From contig JAKFUT010000048.1 of NCBI GenBank assembly GCA_021732565.1, positions 1 through 44,125 on the forward strand: a stretch of DNA of 44,125 nucleotides, given 5' to 3'. How positions within the stretch are numbered: position 1 is the stretch's first letter; each line of letters opens with the position of its first letter. The translations under genes were made by a program, and so were the position numbers. Below the pieces are notes generated by a model that was not told where the DNA came from, did no database searches, and worked only from the letters and a program-made list of their open reading frames with translations. The DNA comes from Candidatus Obscuribacterales bacterium. Its GTDB lineage: Bacteria > Cyanobacteriota > Vampirovibrionia > Obscuribacterales > Obscuribacteraceae. This document shows positions 34,455 to 41,932 of this stretch, piece after piece.

Positions 34455-35993
34455 CAAATAGTTGTCTTCGCCGTACAACACTGCTCGATCATCGATGAAT
34501 ACTTGAATTCCGCTCTTATAGAAAATGTATCCGCCCCAATTGGCTTCGTTAAATCCTTTCTTGATCGGTAGATTATTCTTCTTGATGAAATCAAGGGTGG
34601 TGGTGGGAAATCCCATTGGATTGAAGCCGGCATTTAGCAGTTTGGGACCGGGAGCGGCCTGGTCGAATGCTATCAACAACATAAATAGAACCACTGCGGC
34701 ATAAGAGGTGGCATAGGTTGATGAGTTCTTTTCGACGAGATCCAGCCGGTCCCCGAGCTGTTCCCAGTGCCTCACCGCGACATCGAAGATCTTGACGGAC
34801 GCCGGCAGCACTTCGACATTAGAGGCAGCTCCAATCGATTCTGTTGAACCTTCCGTGGTGTTATTTGAGCCGAGTTGCGTAAGGGTTTCCTGATTGCCTT
34901 GTTCTAGATTGCTTTCCTCGGACTCTACGTTTTCTGATTTCTCCAGGCTTAGAGCGGGGCGAGCGAACAACTCTGCAATGAATGGAACAGCAACGATAAC
35001 AAACAACGGCATATACCGAACACCGGATAGTGCCAGGTGAGCAAACGCAAGCGAGGCGAGTGCTTGTGGAGCTGAGAAAGATTTCCTGCGCACCATCAAG
35101 CCGATTACCAGGAGAAAGAACAGCAGTTCAAGGCTTACCATCTCGACATCGCCGTGGAATCTCGGCGACTGATATTCCTTTACCAGTTCAACCATCTTCG
35201 TCGAGCTAAGATAGTTTTTGAGCACCACCAGCAGTTCGAAACCATTCGGGTGGATGACAGTCGCTACCGCACAGACACCGATAGTGATGGCTATTGCAAT
35301 AGCCTGCATGCGAGCCAATTGTCTCTGTGCGGCTACTCTGTCGAACAAAGTGCGAAACACCGTGACGACCAGGTATATGCCGCAAAGCACGAAGCCGGCT
35401 GCGAACCCGGGATGGCTGTTCGTCCAAATTACTGTAACTATGAACAGAGTCAGGCACAGGCGTTTAGCGGTCATCTTGCCGCGATAAAAATCTTCCAGAG
35501 ATACGGCAAATAGATAAGTGCCGAAGAAACTCAAGATGTGCGGTCGAGCGAACCAGTGCACACAAGAGGCTATTGCCCCGATCGCCGTTATGAGACATGC
35601 AAGTATGAAATGGCACCCGGTCTGTCGCACTCGGCGGTATAACAGTAGTATCAGTAACCCGATGCCCACCGACGATAACAAGGCTAAGCCGTTGAGTCCT
35701 GCTAGCCGATCTGCAATGGCCATAAGCAGATCGCCGAACCAGTAAAGAGCAATCCACGGCTTGCCTTCCATGGTATACGAGATAAAATCCGTCGATGGAA
35801 TCTTGTGATGTTCAAGGATGTAATGGCCGGTCGTCAGATGCCATCCAGTTCCGCCGTCTCCAAAGAGGTAATACGGACGCTGAATAATCAGCATAAATAG
35901 AATCGTGACAAAGAACATGTCACCGGGATTCGGGAGAAGTGTCCTACCCGATTTGGGCGCAGTTTTTGTCACTGGAGGATGAGAGCTGTCCAT
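34266..35993 (-). CDS. GT-C-like membrane glycosyltransferase family protein
   Basis: This is a 575-aa integral membrane protein with about 11 helices. The first loop holds DGGTGWHLTTGHYILEHHKI and GKPWIALYW, the pattern of a large uncharacterised GT-C-like family with an acidic residue in the first extracytoplasmic loop. After the helices comes a polar, Glu/Asn/Ser-rich linker (about residues 350-390), another helix, and a C-terminal soluble domain with NEANWGGYIFYKSGIQVFID and DDRAVLYGEDNYLL. Such enzymes use polyprenyl-linked sugars, but the substrate is unknown here. The ATG at 35993 is clear. Its 3' end overlaps the truncated DUF4276 frame. Confidence 0.83.
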   Translation of the reverse strand: MDSSHPPVTKTAPKSGRTLLPNPGDMFFVTILFMLIIQRPYYLFGDGGTGWHLTTGHYILEHHKIPSTDFISYTMEGKPWIALYWFGDLLMAIADRLAGLNGLALLSSVGIGLLILLLYRRVRQTGCHFILACLITAIGAIASCVHWFARPHILSFFGTYLFAVSLEDFYRGKMTAKRLCLTLFIVTVIWTNSHPGFAAGFVLCGIYLVVTVFRTLFDRVAAQRQLARMQAIAIAITIGVCAVATVIHPNGFELLVVLKNYLSSTKMVELVKEYQSPRFHGDVEMVSLELLFFLLVIGLMVRRKSFSAPQALASLAFAHLALSGVRYMPLFVIVAVPFIAELFARPALSLEKSENVESEESNLEQGNQETLTQLGSNNTTEGSTESIGAASNVEVLPASVKIFDVAVRHWEQLGDRLDLVEKNSSTYATSYAAVVLFMLLIAFDQAAPGPKLLNAGFNPMGFPTTTLDFIKKNNLPIKKGFNEANWGGYIFYKSGIQVFIDDRAVLYGEDNYLLYASVVNLAPGWNQYLDKYGIEWIIFPKNNPFSDQLKMDGWQVIDEDPAAVVLRRKALNTAH

Positions 35994-36088
35994 TGCACAA
36001 AACTTTCCGGTGTCAATTCGGCAGCTTCGCGGGGTGCTACCCGCGTCAGTCTATCATGCGGAGGGAGATTACCTCGCCCGTGACACAG

Positions 36089-36174
36089 TTGTGATCGGTC
36101 CATTTCAATCGGACGGTTGCAGAATTCAAAACTCGTATCTGCGGGTTGATACGACTGAAATGGACCGATCACAA
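36089..36174. repeat. Long inverted repeat, 19-bp perfect arms
   Basis: Arms 36089-36107 and 36156-36174 are perfect inverse copies; allowing one mismatch and one indel the pairing extends on both sides (about 36086-36178). The 48 bases between contain a smaller inner stem (GCAGA/TCTGC). It lies about 95 bases upstream of the GT-C-like gene start. It could be a MITE or REP-like element, or a cruciform regulatory site. There is no T run, so it is not an ordinary terminator. Confidence 0.7.
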
Positions 36175-36718
36175 ACTGCAGTGACGCCACTGACCAGAAC
36201 GACGGCAAGAAAGTCACGATGAACAGATGTTGTATCCACCGCATACTCTTGGGCGTATTGCTAGTATTTCGCCCGCAAAGGGGCAGCCCTCGGGGTCGAC
36301 GGACACCGTCGCGTTGTATGAGAACAGCGATTGTCTGGTACTCTCGCTGTGTGACTTAGATTGTTGCAGTCCGCCAAGCGCTAGATAGAGATCGCTGGAT
36401 TGTGATGGAAGTGCCGGTGACAGCCAAGTTAGCACTAAACGATTGGAGCGACACCCTTTCGCTAAGTACTGAGTGTGTCGCATGTCCTGAAAATGGCTGT
36501 CGACGCATTTCTTAATATCGGCTCATTATCTCGTGCTGCCTTGCAGAGTCGCGCGGCTTCTAAACAATGACAGCCACAGGAGTGCAGCAGCGCAATGTTG
36601 TTTACCGCAATGCAAAGTAAGACCTTTTTCAATTGCTGAGCGCCACGGGACTGCACATAATGCGATCGGACGTCAAGCGCGGTATTCCTCGATGGATCTA
36701 TGTTTTCGAGACTCTGAG
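36175..36718. other. Gap before the C11 peptidase
   Basis: The plus-strand frame of the peptidase is open from 36533, but the segment before 36719 is Cys- and Arg-rich without a ribosome binding site and looks non-coding. Minus-strand frames at 36214-36483 and 36462-36656 lack support. The peptidase promoter is expected here. Confidence 0.4.
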
Positions 36719-38512
36719 ATGTTGGACAAGGGCTGTGCCACAGTTGCCGAGCGGTTGCTCAACGATACGATACAGTTCAAAGAGAAAGCAGAATCACTTG
36801 AGAAATCGTTCAAGGCGAGCTGCGAACCTGCTGCACTGCAGGTGGAAAAATTGTGTAAGCAGCTCTGGGACATGCGCTCAGGATTGCGCGACACGATCAA
36901 ATTCATGGCCGATCAGGTTTGCCAGTTGCTGCCTGAGGGGTGTACGCGCCCGGAGCGCAAGTCAAAAACGTATGATTGGGTTACCGCAATCAATCTAACG
37001 ACGGACTTCACTGTTGGTGACAAACCGGCCGGCGTAGTTCAAAGAATGAAAGAACTCACCGATTTTGCAAGCAAGACCAAAGACAAACCCGTGGCGTTCA
37101 TAGTGCAGGCTGCGTTCCCGGAAAATGCGGAGAAGTCCTCCGCTGAAGGGAGTCCCGCCGATAAGGAACAAGCAAAAACTGAGCGGAAATTTCGATTGGA
37201 GCGCTACTTGATTTGTAATGGCTCTATAACGAAGTTGGAAACGCTTCCTTCAGAAGGCTATGCGAAAGATCTGGAATCTCTTGTTCGCTTCACCACAAAA
37301 AATTATCACAGCAAGAAGCTCGGGTTAATTGTAGATTCCCATGGGCAAGGCAACGAAGGGCTCAGTGGCGACACAGGCAAGGTTTCCCTCGATCAATTTA
37401 AGCGTGCAGTTTCAGAAGGCTTAAAAGGAAACGGGAAATCAAAGTTAGACATTCTCACTTTCGATTGTTGTCTTATTGCTCAAGACGGAGCCATAAAGAT
37501 GAGTTCTTCGATAGCGAAAGAGATAGTGGCATCGACTACCAAAATACAGACAGAAGGGCAAAATCTGGTGGGTACGCTGGAGAAGCTCTCGGACAATCCC
37601 GCAATAGATGAATCGAAACTGGCAGACACCTATATCAACACGGCGCGGTCCGCAGATAGTTCGGGGTGGGCATCGGTCAGAACTCTGGCGCATTTCAAGG
37701 CTGAGAAATTTCCCTCGTTTGAGAAACAATTGGACGAATGCGGCGATGCATTGGGCAAAGTGCTTGATCTGCCCGGGGGGCGAGCAGCCCTGGGCAAGGT
37801 GATAGATGATACTAGAAGATACAACAACTGGGGCGATAATGCTAATGAGTGGGATACAGGCAATACTGCTGACTTGAAGGATTTTCTTCGACGCGTTGGC
37901 GAGGCGATTCGAAAAGGAGAAATTCCGGACAAAGACGGAAGCTTGCGCAAAGCGGTCGACGGTGCTGTTGCGAAACAAGATGACCTTGTGGTGTCATATT
38001 TCGGAAGCCCTCACATGAACGATTTTCATAAGTGTGGTGGCCTGTCAACCTATTTGCCAAAGGGCTCAATTCGCGATATCGACACCGGTGCACGACGAAG
38101 GAATGAAGCCGGACTTCTCGCCAGGCAGTCAGAAAAGGCGATAAGACGCGGCTACAAAACAGAGGAAGAGCGCCTTGAACTCGTGAAGGACATTGCTTGC
38201 CAACTTGCCGATACAGAAAAAGATGCAAGTGGCGACATGGAAGCAACGAAGCAGATCGCTGCGATAAAACAGGCATACGCAAATCTTGAGAAGTCCCGCA
38301 CGCCTGATGACTTCAAGAAGGCATCCACGGCTCTGTCCACACAATGTGAAGCACTTGAGCGAACGAGTTTTTATGCAACCAAAGCGGAGCAGGCGAGGAA
38401 ACAGCTGCAAAAGGAAACAGGCGAACTCTACTCTACGCAGCGCGTGACGGACAAGAATGGCTGGGGCCGGTTCCAGCTCAAGCTTCGTGACCCCAAGAGC
38501 GAGAAGCCTTAG
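36719..38512 (+). CDS. Clostripain-like cysteine peptidase (C11, caspase fold)
   Basis: This 597-aa protein belongs to the clostripain/caspase-haemoglobinase fold. LGLIVDSHGQG carries the catalytic His (H208 from this start) and ILTFDCCLIAQ carries the nucleophile (second Cys, C251). FIVQAAFPENAEK and a long charged insertion precede the catalytic core. The C-terminal 250 residues are helical and charged. No signal peptide is visible, so it appears cytoplasmic or exported by another route, unlike secreted clostripain. Substrates are usually Arg or Lys sites. The start is chosen at the ATG at 36719 (36692 is possible); ribosome binding sites are weak. It lies 378 bases before the repeat protein gene. 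Confidence 0.82.
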   Translation: MLDKGCATVAERLLNDTIQFKEKAESLEKSFKASCEPAALQVEKLCKQLWDMRSGLRDTIKFMADQVCQLLPEGCTRPERKSKTYDWVTAINLTTDFTVGDKPAGVVQRMKELTDFASKTKDKPVAFIVQAAFPENAEKSSAEGSPADKEQAKTERKFRLERYLICNGSITKLETLPSEGYAKDLESLVRFTTKNYHSKKLGLIVDSHGQGNEGLSGDTGKVSLDQFKRAVSEGLKGNGKSKLDILTFDCCLIAQDGAIKMSSSIAKEIVASTTKIQTEGQNLVGTLEKLSDNPAIDESKLADTYINTARSADSSGWASVRTLAHFKAEKFPSFEKQLDECGDALGKVLDLPGGRAALGKVIDDTRRYNNWGDNANEWDTGNTADLKDFLRRVGEAIRKGEIPDKDGSLRKAVDGAVAKQDDLVVSYFGSPHMNDFHKCGGLSTYLPKGSIRDIDTGARRRNEAGLLARQSEKAIRRGYKTEEERLELVKDIACQLADTEKDASGDMEATKQIAAIKQAYANLEKSRTPDDFKKASTALSTQCEALERTSFYATKAEQARKQLQKETGELYSTQRVTDKNGWGRFQLKLRDPKSEKP

Positions 38513-38890
38513 TCAAATCAGCGACACCTCATTCATTGAGTCTTCCTTGGCCAAGTTTTGCGCACAAAGATGATCGCCAGCTTGCTGCAGGGGGCGACGA
38601 GTCGGCGGAGCCACGACTCACAAATGCCGGTGATGCCGATGTTAACACCATCTGTGCGGTCACTATTGTGCAGGCCTGCTAGCGAGTTCAGCATCGCTTC
38701 TGTTGGACGGCGGGCTACTGTTTTGTGTTATCAGATTCAGGTTCTTCCGGCTCCAGCGGCAAGTAGTGGCACACCGAGAATTGCCAGGTGGCAGTAAGGT
38801 CAGATTCTTTACTCTTGAGAAACGCGCAACATGTTGTGCACTTGCAGAGCTGAATCGGGATCAGACCAGACTATTTTGGGGATTGGTGTT
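38513..38890. other. Spacer between peptidase and repeat protein
   Basis: One plus-strand frame stays open without a start codon from the end of the peptidase to a stop near 38682; it may be chance. A 63-codon frame at 38703-38894 has no ribosome binding site. No RNA or terminator is recognised. The promoter of the repeat protein should be here. Confidence 0.4.
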
Positions 38891-40924
38891 ATGAAAGATG
38901 TTCAAGAGACTTTGAATGCGGCGGAACCACAAGGCGATGGCATGGCTTCTATTGCGGTTTCTGCATGGTGCGCGCCAGATCGTCAAACCAATAGCGAGCG
39001 CAGGAGCGATGAATCCCAGATTGTTTTCACCGATCCATTCCACCGTTCGGAGTCTCCGAATTCCACACTGCCCGAGACTTCGCCCGGACCAGACGCAAAA
39101 TCCGCAGATTCCGCGCCGGTGCCAAAGCCGGTGCCACCATTGCAAGATATGCTACCCGCCGCGAAACCGCTGGAGGGAGCAGCGGAAGAGAGTGCTCCGC
39201 CAGCGAAACCAGCCCAACCGTTAGCAGACCTCACACCCGCATCGCCAGCGAAACCGGTGGAATCGGCACTTCAGCAAAAACCCGTTCCTGAACTGCAAAA
39301 CATGATCCTGAGACCTACCCCTGCGAGCCAGACTCGTGATGCGGAGGGAAGGCTCCAATCTGAGACGACTTACCATCCAGGATCTGATCGTCCCGCCACC
39401 CGTACGGAGTTTCAAAATGGCATTGAACAAAGACGAACAAGCTTTCATACTGATGGAACATTAGCTTCAGAAACTCAATTTGATGTAAACGGTCGTCGGA
39501 CCAGTGAGGTTGAATTCGATTCGTCTGGAGCGTTGCGGAGCCAACGGCAGTTCCATGATAACAGCCAGAATGCTATTGCCAGTGAAATGCAATACACTCC
39601 GGACGGCAATGTGCAACGTCAGCTGGAGTACCACGGGAACGGTCGGCGCTCAACCGATACCGAATATGAAAGTGGTGCTGCAATTCGTTCGCACTCGTAT
39701 GATCTGGATGGTGCGCTTCAACAGGAGCAACGGGACTTTGGCCCCGGCGGCGCTAGACGGGTGACTGAAATTAGAAATGGTCAAGTTGTTTCGGAGACTG
39801 CAGTTGAATATGACCAGAGAGGAAGACGCACCCGAGAAGTTCAACATAACGCTGATGGTGTGCGACTTTCAGGTACGACCCTGGAGCCAGAAACTGGTCG
39901 CCGGCAGCAGACTGAGCACTATAGTCCGGATGGCCGGGTCACTCACACCGACCATTACCGCTATCAGAATGGAGAGCCTCAGGGAATGACACGGCGCTTC
40001 CCCGTTGATCACCACAGGGGCCCCAATACGTCCGAGGAGTGGGACGCAAATGGTCGGCTAGTGAGCACCAGTTTTCGCAATGGATCTGTGTGCCGTGTTT
40101 TGGACGCCCGAGACCAAACAACGACGACAAATTATGAACCCGTTCACGGCGCAACTGGCACCGAGCGCGTTTTAAGTACCCACGGCGATGTGCAAGGTCG
40201 CCTTGATCGAGTGGAAACACGTGATGGACGAGTTTTTCAACGAACTGGCTCAGAATGGTCGGTGAGCCGGAATGGACAAACCGAAAACGTTCGTGATGTG
40301 CAAGTTGCCCCGAATGGCGATTTGACCTACCGCCCGGCAAACGACAGTAACCGAACTATCCGCGAGACTCAAGATGGTCGTTACTTCGTGACGGGCGCGG
40401 ACAATGTTCCTAGAGAATACGTGAATGCCTCCAACTACGAAGCCCAGCCGCGGCCGGCAGACAGTCGACTGGGAATGCTTGGTAATCTGGAAGCCGTTCC
40501 TGCTCCAGAAGGACACGCAGGTCCCACGCGCTACGAGCCTGTGGGCGGGCAGGTTCGCAATGGTACCGACCATCCCATATTGGTAATGGGCAATGGACGG
40601 GATGGAGACCACGGAAGCATGCGTCTCTACGTGATTCAGCCGGGTAGCGAAAACAATCCTCGCCTTTCTGACGTAGACGCCGTGGTCACTGACTCCAGAT
40701 TTCAGCCGATCGTCAGTTCGTCCGGGGCTACGTTAATACCGAACTCGGTACCACCTGACGCTCGTGCAGTAAAAATTCGTGATACCGGGTCGCTGTCGGC
40801 GACAGGTGGATACTCGAATCTTGACGTAAGCGGCGGCTGGATCATGCGTTCTTCCGGTACTGTGGGTTCACTTAATCTGTCAGGAGGACAGCCTGTATCG
40901 CCGGAACCCCGGGCAGGCCGGTAG
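38891..40924 (+). CDS. Proline-rich protein with YwqK/MORN-like repeats
   Basis: This protein of about 677 aa starts at the ATG at 38891 (a GTG/TTG extension to 38831 is unlikely). Residues about 65-160 are Pro/Ala/Lys-rich with repeated motifs such as PKPVPPLQDM and KPVPELQNM. Next come about ten repeats of 20-22 residues with an aromatic-Gly-Gly/Arg-Glu pattern (TSFHTDGTLASETQF, DVNGRRTSEVEF, DSSGALRSQRQF), resembling YwqK/MORN-type or Rhs-like beta repeats. The C-terminal part is beta-rich, ending with a serine/glycine repeat (SATGGYSNLDVSGGW). No signal peptide is seen. Function unknown; a structural or effector-like scaffold is possible, perhaps a substrate of the neighbouring peptidase. 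Confidence 0.75.
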   Translation: MKDVQETLNAAEPQGDGMASIAVSAWCAPDRQTNSERRSDESQIVFTDPFHRSESPNSTLPETSPGPDAKSADSAPVPKPVPPLQDMLPAAKPLEGAAEESAPPAKPAQPLADLTPASPAKPVESALQQKPVPELQNMILRPTPASQTRDAEGRLQSETTYHPGSDRPATRTEFQNGIEQRRTSFHTDGTLASETQFDVNGRRTSEVEFDSSGALRSQRQFHDNSQNAIASEMQYTPDGNVQRQLEYHGNGRRSTDTEYESGAAIRSHSYDLDGALQQEQRDFGPGGARRVTEIRNGQVVSETAVEYDQRGRRTREVQHNADGVRLSGTTLEPETGRRQQTEHYSPDGRVTHTDHYRYQNGEPQGMTRRFPVDHHRGPNTSEEWDANGRLVSTSFRNGSVCRVLDARDQTTTTNYEPVHGATGTERVLSTHGDVQGRLDRVETRDGRVFQRTGSEWSVSRNGQTENVRDVQVAPNGDLTYRPANDSNRTIRETQDGRYFVTGADNVPREYVNASNYEAQPRPADSRLGMLGNLEAVPAPEGHAGPTRYEPVGGQVRNGTDHPILVMGNGRDGDHGSMRLYVIQPGSENNPRLSDVDAVVTDSRFQPIVSSSGATLIPNSVPPDARAVKIRDTGSLSATGGYSNLDVSGGWIMRSSGTVGSLNLSGGQPVSPEPRAGR

Positions 40925-41203
40925 AATTCGGAACAAGGTTCTTGAAGCCCTGGAAATTGCGCCGGCTAACTGCCAAGCCGCCAACATGGCGCTCCGTCAG
41001 GAAGCTTGCGCAAAATGGCGTAGCCTCCGTGTATGTGCCGGACATTAGCAAGTCGGGCATATTTTCGCTGTGGCCCCATTTGTCGCGGCAGATGGGTTCT
41101 ACCTGTCTTTCGGCAAGTTTACTGCACCGTTAATACTTGCGGTTGCCCCGGGACAATGTCATTACATTTGAAATTTGAACCGAGTTTAAAACGTTCATCC
41201 ATG

Positions 41204-41920
41204 TCAGGCTATCGGTTCAGACTGAGCCTCTGCTTCTCCGTTATAGCCGGGGCGCCAGCGCAAGAATTTGGCTGGCACTCCGGCGACTATCGCAAAGGGT
41301 GGAACATCGCGAGTAACTACGGCTCCAGCTCCAACAATCGCGCCTTTTCCCACCGTGACACCAGGCAGTAGCACCGCATTGGTGCCGATATCCGCCCATT
41401 CTTCTACCCGCACGGGAGCAATTGTGAGATCCGTCTGCAATATTGGTACCTCGACAGGGAGCCCGGTATGAGCTGAGCCGAGAACTTTTGCACCAGGACC
41501 CCATCCTACGTAATCACCCAACTCCAATGCACGTGCGTCAAAGTAACTCTGTGGTCCGATCCAGACGTTGTTACCTATTACAAACTGTCCATCAAAGCGG
41601 CCTTGCAAATAACTCTGTGCACCAATGAAAACACTGTCGCCAACAGTAAATGTCTCCATGTGCTTAAAACTGACTCCATCAGCCACAGACAAGCCATTGC
41701 CACAGTGCCGGCATAGTGCCTTCCAGAATATTCTGCGCATCATTGCGTCGAAAGAACTTTGAGCGCTGGAAAAACGGCTGTAGATCGATTGCAGCTCTTC
41801 GATACTGTGCCGGGATCTCAAATCTGCTGCAAGCGAATTCTCGTACTCCGGGTCGGGCGTTGCTTGCTTCAGCCCGTGGACGGGTCTAACGCTGCGAAGT
41901 TGCAAGTCATCTGAGTTCAT
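41204..41920 (-). CDS. Hexapeptide-repeat acyltransferase (WcaF/WbpD-like)
   Basis: The 238-aa protein has a helical N-terminal 75 residues, then a left-handed beta-helix of hexapeptide repeats ([69 protein letters not shown]) ending [13 protein letters not shown], as in LbH acetyltransferases. The His in the GSAH segment is a likely catalytic base. It lies 12 bases downstream of the dehydrogenase-aminotransferase fusion and is surely co-transcribed, so it probably acetylates the amino sugar made by that enzyme. Colanic-acid-type acetyltransferases are the other close option. The ATG at 41920 is clear. Confidence 0.88.
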   Translation of the reverse strand: MNSDDLQLRSVRPVHGLKQATPDPEYENSLAADLRSRHSIEELQSIYSRFSSAQSSFDAMMRRIFWKALCRHCGNGLSVADGVSFKHMETFTVGDSVFIGAQSYLQGRFDGQFVIGNNVWIGPQSYFDARALELGDYVGWGPGAKVLGSAHTGLPVEVPILQTDLTIAPVRVEEWADIGTNAVLLPGVTVGKGAIVGAGAVVTRDVPPFAIVAGVPAKFLRWRPGYNGEAEAQSEPIA

Positions 41921-41932
41921 GATGCTACTCTA

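Noticed and set aside
38513..38684. Open plus-strand frame after the C11 peptidase
   Set aside because: It has no start codon or ribosome binding site and would only extend another frame of the peptidase; probably chance.
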